Shown piece by piece: positions 35,943 through 44,520 of a stretch of 64,000 nt of DNA (position 1 is its first letter; every line of letters starts with the position of its first letter). This stretch comes from Paenibacillus qinlingensis (GTDB taxonomy: Bacteria; Bacillota; Bacilli; Paenibacillales; NBRC-103111). The notes beneath the pieces were generated by a model, which had not been told where the DNA came from, made no database searches, and was given only the letters and a program-made list of their open reading frames with translations. The DNA lies in the NCBI RefSeq assembly GCF_013204845.1, contig NZ_JABMKY010000008.1, positions 124,001 through 188,000 on the forward strand, read 5' to 3'. A program made the position numbers and the translations under genes.

Positions 35943-38360
35943 TTACCCCTTTAGTTTAATTCTCTGTAGTCGTAGAGCGTTGAGAACAACCGATACAGAA
36001 CTAAATGCCATTGCTGCACCTGCTAACCATGGTGCCAGAAAACCTGCTGCAGCAATCGGAACACCCAATATATTGTAAGCGAGCGCCCAGAATAGATTTT
36101 GCTTAATATTCATGATTGTCTTCTTACTCATGAAAATCGCATCTGCAATACTTGTCAATTCGCCGCGGATAAGGGTAATGTCCGCTGCTTCCATTGCCAC
36201 ATCAGTACCTGTACCAATCGCCATCCCAATATCAGCTGTTGCAAGTGCAGGGGCATCGTTAATTCCATCCCCTACCATAGCGACTCTTTTACCGGCTTTC
36301 TGAAGCTTTTTCACTTCTTCCGCCTTGCCTTCTGGCAACACTTCTGCAATGACGTTCTTAATTCCAACCTGTTCCGCAATTGCTTTTGCAGTTTGGATAT
36401 TATCCCCTGTAATCATGACTACTTCCAAGCCCATTTTGTGTAAGCGGGCGATGGCCTCTTTCGAAGTAGCCTTAATGGTATCGGCCACGGCAACAATGCC
36501 TGCATAGCGCCCATCGATCGCTACCAACATTGCTGTTTTCCCTTGCTTCTCCAAGCTTTCCATTACCGCCAGTACATCTTGAACATTAACGTTATATTTC
36601 GCCATAAGTTTACGTGTCCCGATAAATAACTGCTTTCCATTCACCGTTGACTGGATACCGAAACCAGGTATGGCTTCGAAGGCTTCTGACGACCCTAGGT
36701 TAATTCCTTTTTCCTTTATGCCTTCTACAATCGCTTCTGCAAGTGGATGTTCAGAGTTTCTTTCCGCCGTACCGACAAGCGAAAGAAATTCATTTTGGTC
36801 AATGCCTTTTGTTAAAATAACATCCGTTAAAGACGGCTTACCGTTTGTAACTGTTCCTGTTTTATCTAGGATAATCGTATCTAAACGATGAGTTGTTTCA
36901 AGGTGTTCTCCACCTTTAAACAAAATCCCAAATTCAGCTGCACGACCTGAACCGGCCATGATAGAAGTTGGTGTAGCAAGACCAAGTGAACAAGGGCATG
37001 CGATAACTAATACGGCTATAAATTTCTCAAGAGCACCTGAAAAATCGCCGGGATTTACAGCGAAATACCACACCAGGAAAGTAATAATCGCTATACCCAC
37101 TACAATCGGTACAAAAATACCTGAAATGACGTCCGCCAAACGTTGGATCGGTGCTTTAGAGCCTTGTGCCTCTTCAACTACCTTAATAATTTGAGCTAAT
37201 GCCGTATCTTTACCAACTTTTGTTGCTTTGACTTTCAGGAAACCATTCTTATTGATCGTTGAACCAATAACATTGTCCCCAATCGTCTTATCAACCGGAA
37301 TACTTTCACCCGTTAGCATCGATTCATCAAGTGCAGACCTGCCCTCAACAATCTCACCATCAACAGGCACCTTTTCCCCTGGCTTCACATATACAATATC
37401 CCCCGCCAAAACATCTTCGATTGGGATAATCATCTCTTGACCATCACGAACGACTGTGGCATTTTTCGCTTGCAGTCCCATCAACTTCTTGATCGCCTCA
37501 GACGAACGTCCTTTAGCCTTCGCTTCAAACAGTTTTCCTAAAAGAATTAAGGTAATAAGAACAGCACTTGTTTCATAATAGAGCTCAACCATTTGAAAGT
37601 TTGAGCCAATTGACATAAAACTTAGATACAGACTGTAGAAGTATGCAGCTGATGTACCTAGTGCAACGAGTACATCCATATTTGCGCTTTTATTTCTTAG
37701 CGCTTTATAAGCACCTACATAAAACTGACGTCCAACAATAAATTGAACAGGTGTTGCGAGGGATAGTTGTACCCATGGATTCATAAACATGTCAGGCAGC
37801 CAAACAAACGATGTGATTGTAAAGTGACTAACCATTGCCCACAGTAACGGGAATGACAAAATGACAGAGAAGAGAAACTTTCCTTGTTGTTTTTCGATCT
37901 CCTTTTGTCGGTGGTCAACGTGTTCCCCGGCATTTTCTTTCTTTTGTTCAAGGGCATAGCCTAGTTTTTTAATGGCCTCTTTCATGTCTGTAATCGAGAC
38001 TTGATCCGGGTTATACTCAACAAGGACCGATTCCAACGCGAAATTAACGTTTGCTTTATCAACGCCATCAAACTTGTTTAGTCGTTTTTCGATTTTTGCC
38101 GCGCAAGCAGCACAGGTCATTCCCGTTATATCGAATTCAGCTTTTTCGCTAATAGTGTGATAACCAAGAGATTGGATTTTCTCCTTAAACTTGCTTACGT
38201 CCGTCTTTTCCGGATTATATTTTACAGTTGTTCTTTCAAGTGCAAAATTTACGTTTGCCTCTTCTACACCTTCAAGTCTTTTCAGCCCTTTTTCAATTTT
38301 TGTTGCGCAGGCCGCACATGTCATGCCTGATATTTGAAGGGTTGCTTCATTTTGGCTCAT
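35943..38360 (-). CDS. copA: Copper-exporting P1B-type ATPase
   Basis: 805 residues. Two HMA domains with GMTCAACATKIEK (~12-24) and GMTCAACAAKIEK (~81-93), eight membrane segments, actuator TGES (~355), membrane CPCSLGLATP (CPC, ~460, Cu(I) specific), phosphorylation DKTGTVTNG (~500), SEHPLAEAI (ATP-binding HP), GDGINDAPALATADIGMAIG (~695), and YN...A in helix 7. It expels Cu(I) from the cytoplasm. A CsoR-type operator (38385-38401) lies 25 bp before the ATG. Followed by the multicopper oxidase. Confidence 0.96.
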   Translation of the reverse strand: MSQNEATLQISGMTCAACATKIEKGLKRLEGVEEANVNFALERTTVKYNPEKTDVSKFKEKIQSLGYHTISEKAEFDITGMTCAACAAKIEKRLNKFDGVDKANVNFALESVLVEYNPDQVSITDMKEAIKKLGYALEQKKENAGEHVDHRQKEIEKQQGKFLFSVILSFPLLWAMVSHFTITSFVWLPDMFMNPWVQLSLATPVQFIVGRQFYVGAYKALRNKSANMDVLVALGTSAAYFYSLYLSFMSIGSNFQMVELYYETSAVLITLILLGKLFEAKAKGRSSEAIKKLMGLQAKNATVVRDGQEMIIPIEDVLAGDIVYVKPGEKVPVDGEIVEGRSALDESMLTGESIPVDKTIGDNVIGSTINKNGFLKVKATKVGKDTALAQIIKVVEEAQGSKAPIQRLADVISGIFVPIVVGIAIITFLVWYFAVNPGDFSGALEKFIAVLVIACPCSLGLATPTSIMAGSGRAAEFGILFKGGEHLETTHRLDTIILDKTGTVTNGKPSLTDVILTKGIDQNEFLSLVGTAERNSEHPLAEAIVEGIKEKGINLGSSEAFEAIPGFGIQSTVNGKQLFIGTRKLMAKYNVNVQDVLAVMESLEKQGKTAMLVAIDGRYAGIVAVADTIKATSKEAIARLHKMGLEVVMITGDNIQTAKAIAEQVGIKNVIAEVLPEGKAEEVKKLQKAGKRVAMVGDGINDAPALATADIGMAIGTGTDVAMEAADITLIRGELTSIADAIFMSKKTIMNIKQNLFWALAYNILGVPIAAAGFLAPWLAGAAMAFSSVSVVLNALRLQRIKLKG

Positions 38361-38384
38361 GCCCTTTCACTCCATTCTTTATGC

Positions 38385-38401
38385 ATACCATATGGGGGTA
38401 T
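38385..38401. promoter_or_regulatory. CsoR-family operator before copA
   Basis: ATACCATATGGGGGTAT, a 17-bp imperfect palindrome with ATACC/GGTAT ends, matching the CsoR box type and the five other boxes in this window. It overlaps the likely promoter of copA. Confidence 0.7.
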
Positions 38402-38471
38402 AATTTCTTCCGAATTATGATCGTGCTATAACTACGCACGATCCACAATTCCCCGCTTAATTCCTACACGA

Positions 38472-38672
38472 TTACACCACTTCGTAGCCCTGCTCCTCAA
38501 TCGCTTCTTTTATAGCTTCGAGTGTCACTCGATTCTCGTCGTAATCCACTGCCACCCTGTTACTATTAAGATCAACCTTGCCCGCGGCACCGATTTCTTT
38601 CAGCGCCCCTTCAATGGAATTAACGCAGTGTTGGCAACTCATACCTTCTACTTCCAATGTAATGTTTGTCAT
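38472..38672 (-). CDS. copZ: Copper chaperone
   Basis: 66 residues, a single HMA fold with VEGMSCQHCVNSIEGAL (C-x-x-C at 13-16), typical of CopZ, which carries Cu(I) to CopA and to the repressor CsoR. AAGGAGATATGAGTAA precedes the ATG. An operator-like box lies 71 bp upstream (38743). copA follows 111 bp downstream behind its own box. Confidence 0.94.
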   Translation of the reverse strand: MTNITLEVEGMSCQHCVNSIEGALKEIGAAGKVDLNSNRVAVDYDENRVTLEAIKEAIEEQGYEVV

Positions 38673-38742
38673 TTACTCATATCTCCTTCATCTGCTCTTC
38701 AACTGCTCGTATGAAATCAATCTCAATCGCTTGTTATTTAGT

Positions 38743-38759
38743 ATACCCCCGTACCCTAT
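38743..38759. promoter_or_regulatory. CsoR-family operator before copZ
   Basis: ATACCCCCGTACCCTAT, 17 bp, one of six matching boxes. TTGACTTAATATAGGG on the minus strand just upstream provides a plausible -35. Confidence 0.7.
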
Positions 38760-38834
38760 ATTAAGTCAATTCTTTTTTTCACCTTGTTCCCTATATAATA
38801 ATTTCAGACTTATTGTCCCATTTACTTAACCAGT

Positions 38835-39162
38835 TTATATAATTAACTCCGCTAAGACTTCTGTGTCGCCCTCCTGGATCCGTATGACGACACAGCTTTC
38901 AAATGATATTCAAGCAACAGTTTTCCGACGCCATTCGATGCCGATTGCACGGAAGAAATAGAATTAAGCACGTCGTCGCAGTACTTACACTTTTGGATCA
39001 TTCCTTTAAGTCCTCGAACCTGACCCTCGATCCGATTCGAACGGCTGATTAATTTGCTTTTCGATTTGTCGGTATGTTGAGTATTTCGCTCATGTTCTTC
39101 GTGCGAGCAGCAGTTCAACGGACCTTGTTCAGAAGGGTGGTTCTCTCAAAGTTTAGTAACAT
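38835..39162 (-). pseudogene. CsoR-family regulator, copy 1, two frameshifts
   Basis: ATG 39162 with AAGGAGA upstream reads MLLNFE, then the frame shifts (near 39143) to NHPSEQGPLNCCSHEEHERN, and the DUF156 core follows: KLISRSNRIEGQVRGLKGMI and CKYCDDVLNSISSVQSASNG. After EYHLK a one-base deletion (near 38897) sends it out of frame; in the right frame the end would read CVVIRIQEGDTEVLAELII. The lost segment contains the second Cys of the copper site (H-x-x-x-C), so even if translated from an internal TTG at 39118 the product should not sense Cu(I). Confidence 0.75.
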
Positions 39163-39212
39163 ATTTACTCTCCTTTCGATATCGTTAATACATACGTATG
39201 TTCCTATTTAAA

Positions 39213-39229
39213 ATACCCATCTAGCCTAT
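39213..39229. promoter_or_regulatory. CsoR-family operator before csoR copy 1
   Basis: ATACCCATCTAGCCTAT, 17 bp, the most divergent of the six boxes, 51 bp before the ATG of csoR copy 1. Confidence 0.5.
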
Positions 39230-39293
39230 ATTAAAACCAAAGAAAGTCCACATTAAAGTGGGCTTTCAAGTTCAGAAACATCGAGCTCCGCAA

Positions 39294-39632
39294 TTATTTC
39301 ATTAATTTATTGACCGTTATTAATAATTCCTCAATCACTTCATGTTCGCCCGCTTGAATACGTTCCACAATGCAAGTTTTCATGTGTCCTTCGAGTAAAA
39401 GCTTGCCCACTCCATTCAAAGCCGATTGAATTGCTGCAATCTGATTCAGTACATCATCGCAATAAGTATCCTTTTCGATCATCGCTTTTACACCACGGAC
39501 CTGGCCTTCGATTCTGTTCAAACGGGATATCAAGTTGTGTTTTACCTTATCGGAATGATGACTCTTGCGATTACCCGTGCAGCAGTCCTGTTCGATTTCC
39601 ACCCCATGCAAGTGCTCTTTTAGATCCTTCAT
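39294..39632 (-). CDS. csoR: Copper-sensing repressor, CsoR family, intact copy
   Basis: 112 residues, all-helical DUF156/CsoR protein: LISRLNRIEGQVRGVKAMIE (the Arg-rich DNA-binding helix), DTYCDDVLNQIAAIQSALNG with the first copper Cys, and LLLEGHMKTCIVERI with the His and second Cys (C-H-C site). An N-terminal extension has CC and HH residues. It should repress the boxes listed here and release on Cu(I). GAGGTGAGAAC precedes ATG 39632, and a box lies 29 bp further up, so autoregulated. Confidence 0.93.
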   Translation of the reverse strand: MKDLKEHLHGVEIEQDCCTGNRKSHHSDKVKHNLISRLNRIEGQVRGVKAMIEKDTYCDDVLNQIAAIQSALNGVGKLLLEGHMKTCIVERIQAGEHEVIEELLITVNKLMK

Positions 39633-39660
39633 AATGTTCTCACCTCACACCCATCATAGA

Positions 39661-39677
39661 ATACCCCCCTTAGGTAT
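39661..39677. promoter_or_regulatory. CsoR-family operator before intact csoR
   Basis: ATACCCCCCTTAGGTAT, 17 bp, with the best palindromic ends of the six (ATACC/GGTAT). Confidence 0.75.
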
Positions 39678-40534
39678 GTCAAGAGCAATGCTAATAGTGT
39701 AGGCCCGTCCTACTATGCAATGCATTTCCCAGTAGAAGATGGATCAGCAACGAAGAACTCCTTATCGCTCCAAGAGGGATGTGCGGATATTAAACACAAG
39801 CTCATTGAGCTGAAAATGAGGATCGTTACTTCTTACAAAGGCTCGAAAAGCACAGAACCAATCTGAGTCGATTTCCTGCAACTGCGGCTTCGTTCTGTTT
39901 GACATATCATCAGTGTTTGGCGGAGAGAAGGCAAGAGGCGCTTATTGCTGTGGAGAGAAATGAAGCGTTTGAACTGTTTGTCCAAAAAGAATAAACACAA
40001 TTTCATTTTCCATCACCCTACCAATAAGTGGTGGTATATCTGTTAAGGATGATCAGCCAGTTTCACTGCACCTGTCAAACTTGGGCTTAGTATGCGCGGA
40101 GGACTAAGCACGTATGCATAAGGTTTCTATTATCATCTAAATGGGAATTGGGCAGGTTTGGATATGAACAGACTTTTTCACCAGATTAAATTTTTTGAAT
40201 TTATTCGTACATATTTGTACCGGCCAAGCCATTTTCATTGAGTAAATACTATAGGTTGCAATAGGTAAGCATTTGATGTGATCTCCAGCTTTTCCCGTGC
40301 TCCGCATGGAGCGTGCCAGTTTCCAAGCACTCCGCGGTCCATCTAACTGAATTTACTAAATCATAACTTCCTCGTTACTCATTAATTTGGGATATGTTAA
40401 ACTGATTCTAATACACAGCGAACCGGCGTCAACCAGGAACGGATAAACTTCAAGCGGGAAGAGCAGACTTCTCGTGTTCATTGAAAAAAATGCGCTTGAG
40501 GATGTTCGGCTCCATACATTCAAATTACCGGAAA
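39678..40534. other. Gene-poor stretch between csoR copies
   Basis: One plus-strand coding scrap (39809-39994, listed). Otherwise AT-rich with stops in all frames and no recognisable gene. Confidence 0.5.
39809..39994 (+). pseudogene. C-terminal coding fragment, unknown family
   Basis: After a TGA at 39806 the frame reads NEDRYFLQRLEKHRTNLSRF, PATAASFCLTYHQCLAERRQ and EALIAVERNEAFELFVQKE, then TAA. The helical, codon-biased sequence looks genuinely coding but has no start or ribosome site. I cannot name it. Confidence 0.35.
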
Positions 40535-40573
40535 GATCATTCAGGAGGAAGTACGGGTTCCTCCTGAATGATC
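40535..40573. repeat. Perfect inverted repeat with 16-bp arms
   Basis: GATCATTCAGGAGGAA/TTCCTCCTGAATGATC around a 7-nt loop. The arms contain AGGAGG and its complement. It lies 9 bp from a second, longer hairpin. Confidence 0.7.
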
Positions 40574-40582
40574 TAAATTCTA

Positions 40583-40632
40583 ATAAGCAAAAAAATGAAT
40601 CCGCTGCAAGGCGGATTCATTTTTTTGCTTAT
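40583..40632. terminator. Bidirectional terminator with 22-bp perfect arms
   Basis: ATAAGCAAAAAAATGAATCCGC and its exact complement around TGCAAG. The GC-rich inner stem TGAATCCGC/GCGGATTCA is followed by seven T on each strand, so it can end transcription both ways. It cuts directly into csoR copy 3. Confidence 0.8.
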
Positions 40633-40803
40633 AGAACTACATCTTATGCGAGCAAATTCGTTTCTCCAAAATTCGATTCAATCGGTTGAGCAGACCGCTC
40701 TTGGCTTTATCGGAATGATAGCTCTTGCGCTCACTTTCTCCTGAGAGCAGTAGCCCGGATCTTGCTCTATCGCCTGTTCCATATGTATCGTCTCTTCGCT
40801 CAT
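40633..40803 (-). pseudogene. CsoR-family regulator, copy 3, truncated and frameshifted
   Basis: ATG 40803 with AAAGGAGGG upstream reads MSEETIHMEQAIEQDPGYCS, then shifts frame (near 40740) to SERKSYHSDKAKSGLLNRLN and RI, the start of the DUF156 core, before the family similarity ends near 40672. The helix with the copper site is absent. Its own box (40836-40852) is preserved. Confidence 0.75.
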
Positions 40804-40835
40804 TTGGAAAATCCCTCCTTTCCCATTGGTATAGA

Positions 40836-40852
40836 ATACTACCCTACCCTAT
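40836..40852. promoter_or_regulatory. CsoR-family operator before csoR copy 3
   Basis: ATACTACCCTACCCTAT, 17 bp, 33 bp upstream of the csoR copy 3 start. Confidence 0.65.
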
Positions 40853-40943
40853 ACAAAAGAAATATAAGTTTGTTAATTTGATGGGGCTCCAGTCAACTAC
40901 GATGATTTGTCTCTGAAGTTACATGACTGCCGTGTTGCTTGGT

Positions 40944-42368
40944 TCACCCCTGCTTCTTAGGCGAACGGATAAACAGAAACGCTAGAACTGCACCTGCAAA
41001 AGCAACGATACCGGACCACAAAAACGCTTGATGAAAGCCTGCGTTTAGCGCGGTGACCGGGTCAACACCTGTTTGGGAAGCAGTTGTTGAGCCCGCAATC
41101 GCAACCATGATAGCCAAACTGATAGCTGATCCAATCTGGTAGCTCGTATTGGCGAGACCCGATGCAAGCCCTGCTTCTTCGGGTTTAGCCCCCGACATGG
41201 CGGACATCGTAGCCGGAATATAGGCAAGCGACATGCCAAGCGCACCAAGCAAGGAAGCTGGAAGCACGTTGGCGATGTAGTTCCCATCAACCGGCGTATT
41301 GCCAGCGAACAGAAGCATTGAACCTCCGAGTGCAATCAATCCAATGACTAGGTTTGCTTTCATCCCGAATTTCCCGATTAATTTACCGGTGATCAAAATC
41401 ATGAAGATAGCAATTAGAATCGTTATCGGCAGCAAGCCGACTCCGCCGGCGAAGGCAGAAAACTTTAGAACCTGCTGCATATAGAGATTGAGAAAATACC
41501 ATAGCGGAATCCAACCACTGGCCAGCATAATGAGCGCGATATTGCCTGCAGCCAGATTGGGCGCTTTAAAAATCTTCAGTGGAACAAGCGGCTCTTTTTT
41601 AGTTGCCTGAACGATTAGGAACAGGATAAATAACACAACTCCTGAAATAAGTGTCCACAACGTGGACGGCGCTCCCCATCCATTGTGTTCTGCAGTAACA
41701 ATGCCATATACCACCAACACCAAGGCCGCTGTGACGAAGATAGAGCCAATCACGTCAATGCTGCCCTTTCTTCGCATTCCCTTTGCCAAAACTCCAGGAG
41801 ACAGAAGCAACGCAATAATACCAACAGGTACGTTTATGAGAAAGGTCCACTGCCAACTTAGCCACTCGGTAATGACCCCACCGAGAAACACGCCAGCCGA
41901 ACCGCCGGCAGCAGCTGAAGCGCCCCAGAGGCCTAATGCTTTCCCTAATTCTTTGGGGTTGCCGCCGAAGAGAATCATGACAATCGTTAATGCGGATGGG
42001 GCTATTAATGCGGAACCTAACCCTTGCAAGGCGCGGCCCACATTAAGCGACTCCTCGTTCCATGCGAGACCTGCCAGTAAAGAGGCAAGCGTCAGAACGG
42101 AAAATCCCCACATGAATATTCGTCGCTGGCCAAATAGATCGGACAATCGGCCACCGAGCAACAGTAACCCGCCAAAGAAAATGACATACGCATTGAAAAC
42201 CCACTGCAAACTTGCCTGCGAATAACCGAGGGCTCCTTTGATAGCTGGCAGTGCAACGCCGATAATGGATGTGTCCATGATCACCATAAAATTGGCAAGG
42301 CATAGTAAGGCCAGCGCCATCCAGCGCTTGGGATCTGCTTGCGGTAAAGCCTGTGCTTGATTTTTCAT
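40944..42368 (-). CDS. DHA2-family MFS efflux transporter under a CsoR-type box
   Basis: 474 residues, 14 membrane segments. LCLANFMVIMDTSIIGVALP (motif D1 with Asp), GGRLSDLFGQRRIFMWGFS (motif A) and the SAGVFLGGVITEWLSWQWTF motif C place it with EmrB/QacA-type drug:H+ antiporters. AAGGAGGAAG precedes ATG 42368; the longer frame to 42395 lacks a ribosome site. A 17-bp CsoR-type operator lies 62 bp upstream and a csoR fragment follows, so it may be regulated with the copper genes. Substrate unknown; a role in exporting metal complexes or quinones is speculation. Confidence 0.9.
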   Translation of the reverse strand: MKNQAQALPQADPKRWMALALLCLANFMVIMDTSIIGVALPAIKGALGYSQASLQWVFNAYVIFFGGLLLLGGRLSDLFGQRRIFMWGFSVLTLASLLAGLAWNEESLNVGRALQGLGSALIAPSALTIVMILFGGNPKELGKALGLWGASAAAGGSAGVFLGGVITEWLSWQWTFLINVPVGIIALLLSPGVLAKGMRRKGSIDVIGSIFVTAALVLVVYGIVTAEHNGWGAPSTLWTLISGVVLFILFLIVQATKKEPLVPLKIFKAPNLAAGNIALIMLASGWIPLWYFLNLYMQQVLKFSAFAGGVGLLPITILIAIFMILITGKLIGKFGMKANLVIGLIALGGSMLLFAGNTPVDGNYIANVLPASLLGALGMSLAYIPATMSAMSGAKPEEAGLASGLANTSYQIGSAISLAIMVAIAGSTTASQTGVDPVTALNAGFHQAFLWSGIVAFAGAVLAFLFIRSPKKQG

Positions 42369-42429
42369 GATTTTCTTCCTCCTTATGATAACCAATTATT
42401 AAAAATATTTGTGTCGATGCAATTATAGC

Positions 42430-42446
42430 ATAGCCCCCTACCCTAT
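42430..42446. promoter_or_regulatory. CsoR-family operator before the MFS gene
   Basis: ATAGCCCCCTACCCTAT, 17 bp, differing from the copZ box at only two or three positions. On the minus strand TTGACA at 42447-42452 and TATAAT at about 42422-42427 flank it as -35 and -10, so the box fills the spacer of the promoter. Confidence 0.75.
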
Positions 42447-42591
42447 TTGTCAAGTAAGAAATGTCATATTCTCCTCTGTTGCTGAAGAATTTAATACTTA
42501 ACTAAGAAAATGCTCGTTACAACGCTGTTTATTGGTAGCCAAACGGTCCCGATTTAGGATGTCCTCATAATAGGAATGCTGCCCGTTAGCA

Positions 42592-42626
42592 AGAAGGCTG
42601 CCGTTTTATACTGTCGGCAGCCTTCT
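42592..42626. terminator. Hairpin after the phosphotransferase gene
   Basis: 12-bp perfect arms AGAAGGCTGCCG/CGGCAGCCTTCT with an 11-nt loop, 108 bp past the stop at 42734. Preceded by CTGCCCGTTAG, as is the similar hairpin at 44417. Confidence 0.6.
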
Positions 42627-42733
42627 CCTGATATCTATTAGCTATCGTTATCCGTTAACTCAATGGTATGGGTTTTCTAATTATAGAGAAACCATAAGTT
42701 CTATTCCAACCGATCCATCATTAAATCAAGCCC

Positions 42734-44080
42734 TTATTTGAGATAGCGAAGAACACTTCGGAGATAAAAAGACGGAACGCGGCCCAACTCCCCCCGAGAT
42801 CTTACCTCGGTATGCCGCAATATTGATTGATAACTTACCGTGTGATAAATTGCATGAACGACCTCGCACAAGGACCACAACTCCTGCAACCTTTTCGTCG
42901 ATTCAAATCCTGTCCATAGCTCCAAATATGCATCGCGCAGCCGAGTTCGAATCGAAGGATCCTTTTCCTGATAGATAAGGATCATATCCATGAAAGGATG
43001 AGCGACACACGCATCAGTCCAGTCGAAAAAGATAATGCGCCCATTACTGCTTGCCACATTCCCCATATGTAAGTCGCCGTGGACAAGCGTAGAGGGTACA
43101 TCATATGTCGAAATTCGCTTGCACATTTCTGAAATCGCAGGAAGTTGCCTGCGAAGATCTCCGATCTCTTCCGATGTAAGCTTAGAAACAACAAGCTCGT
43201 CATCCAAAAGAAGATCAACCAGAGGAAGAAGCTTCTCGGGTTTTCGATTCGCGCATCCCAGTTGTATTAACTCTGCGGTGCGGGATACCATTTCAAGTTG
43301 AATTTTACCAAATGTTCGTAACAGCTTGATTCTTAGCTCCACTGTGGCATCCGAGCTTAGTTTTTCTCCTGCATCAGCAAGAAGCATCCACCCCTCATCA
43401 GGTTCAGATGCTAATATATTCGGTACACTATCGGGAAGTATTCCTGCCAAGTAAGTAAGGAAAGCTGCCTCTTGAGTAAACAAAGGCTGTTTAGCGTTAG
43501 TTTTAAAATATACGATTCCGTGAGTCGTGATGAGCCGCAGTACGCAGGAGAGACTCCACCACTTAACCTGTTCGGGAGGTTCAGTAAGTTGGAAACCAAG
43601 TCGCTGAAGCGAATCCTCGATCCATGACGTGGCTTTAGAGTACCATCCACTATGCTCCCAAGGCTGACGGTACTTCGGCACATACTCGCTTTCAGCCTCT
43701 AGAGAGTATTCATTAATAATTCCGTATTGATCCGACTGCATACCCGATAATTGCTCGACTCCACTCCATTTTTCATTTGGTTTGAGGTCGTCCATTGATG
43801 ATTGCAAGCTTATCAACTCGAAGAATGCTTCTTTCCTACCACTGTGATTATTGTTCTGAATTCGTAAATAACGGTATGCTAAGACTGGACGCCCGAGTAA
43901 TTGGGACATCTCACGCGTTACCAAGCTTGGAGTGAGCTCCTCTCGCTTCTTTGCAAAAAGAGTAGGTATGCTCCAACCTTCATTGACAGACTGTTTTACC
44001 GTTAGAAGACTACCAGTAGAGGGATTACGGAGCAGTCCATATATAACACATTCAATTTCATTTCCATTTAAATTGTTCAT
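42734..44080 (-). CDS. Aminoglycoside phosphotransferase/choline kinase-fold protein
   Basis: 448 residues. The C-terminal ~300 have the APH kinase fold: VHGDLHMGNVASSNGRIIFF gives the catalytic H-G-D-x-H-x-x-N loop and IIFFDWTDACVAHPFMDMIL the metal-binding D-W motif. The first ~130 residues (CVIYGLLRNPSTGSLLTVKQ) look like a degenerate NUDIX-type alpha/beta domain; I am not sure of that. Such proteins phosphorylate small molecules; antibiotic resistance is not implied. Single-gene unit ending in a hairpin at 42592. Confidence 0.8.
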   Translation of the reverse strand: MNNLNGNEIECVIYGLLRNPSTGSLLTVKQSVNEGWSIPTLFAKKREELTPSLVTREMSQLLGRPVLAYRYLRIQNNNHSGRKEAFFELISLQSSMDDLKPNEKWSGVEQLSGMQSDQYGIINEYSLEAESEYVPKYRQPWEHSGWYSKATSWIEDSLQRLGFQLTEPPEQVKWWSLSCVLRLITTHGIVYFKTNAKQPLFTQEAAFLTYLAGILPDSVPNILASEPDEGWMLLADAGEKLSSDATVELRIKLLRTFGKIQLEMVSRTAELIQLGCANRKPEKLLPLVDLLLDDELVVSKLTSEEIGDLRRQLPAISEMCKRISTYDVPSTLVHGDLHMGNVASSNGRIIFFDWTDACVAHPFMDMILIYQEKDPSIRTRLRDAYLELWTGFESTKRLQELWSLCEVVHAIYHTVSYQSILRHTEVRSRGELGRVPSFYLRSVLRYLK

Positions 44081-44142
44081 ATTCTTCCCTTCATATGCAA
44101 ACTAGATTACAAACATAAAATCGAGCTTTTAGCAAATATCAT

Positions 44143-44238
44143 TTAACTCTTATTTCCAGTTAGTTGAACCCAACCGGCCGTGGTATGTACTACTTGGCCT
44201 GTAATCCGCTCAGCATCATCGGTTTCTAGGAACGATTA
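44143..44238 (-). pseudogene. Short-chain dehydrogenase (SDR), C-terminal scrap
   Basis: FLETDDAERITGQVVHTTAG followed by W matches the end of SDR proteins (FLaSdeasyiTGqvlhvdgG). About 30 codons remain. Confidence 0.5.
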
Positions 44239-44416
44239 AACATATTAAGGCAAAACTCCCCATCTTGACCCCCTCTAGATTCATACAAATGTTTTCTATC
44301 ACACAATTCCCTAAGCAATCCTCTTAAGTATATTCGCTTAAATTAACTTTTTTTCCTACATATTGTATTTAGAAATACCATCAACCTCTACCACGTTAAA
44401 CTGCCCGTTAGGTGAG
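44239..44416. other. Short gap, nothing seen
   Basis: AT-rich; no gene. With the SDR scrap it separates the phosphotransferase gene from the ydcZ operon. Confidence 0.4.
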
Positions 44417-44449
44417 CGAAAGGCTGCCGGCAGGATCGGCAGCCTTTCG
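44417..44449. terminator. Hairpin after the ydcZ-crp-ydcZ operon
   Basis: 13-bp perfect arms CGAAAGGCTGCCG/CGGCAGCCTTTCG with a 7-nt loop, 71 bp past the operon's last stop. Shares CTGCCCGTTAG and the stem core with the hairpin at 42592. Confidence 0.65.
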
Positions 44450-44520
44450 TTGCTGTTGTATTGAACAAACGTTACACTGCTAGTTGAGTCTTCAAATTCT
44501 GGTTTTTTTAATAATTGCTA

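Noticed and set aside
41662-42225. 187-codon plus-strand frame opposite the MFS gene
   Set aside because: Antisense shadow of a GC-rich membrane protein gene; the minus-strand protein has clear family motifs.
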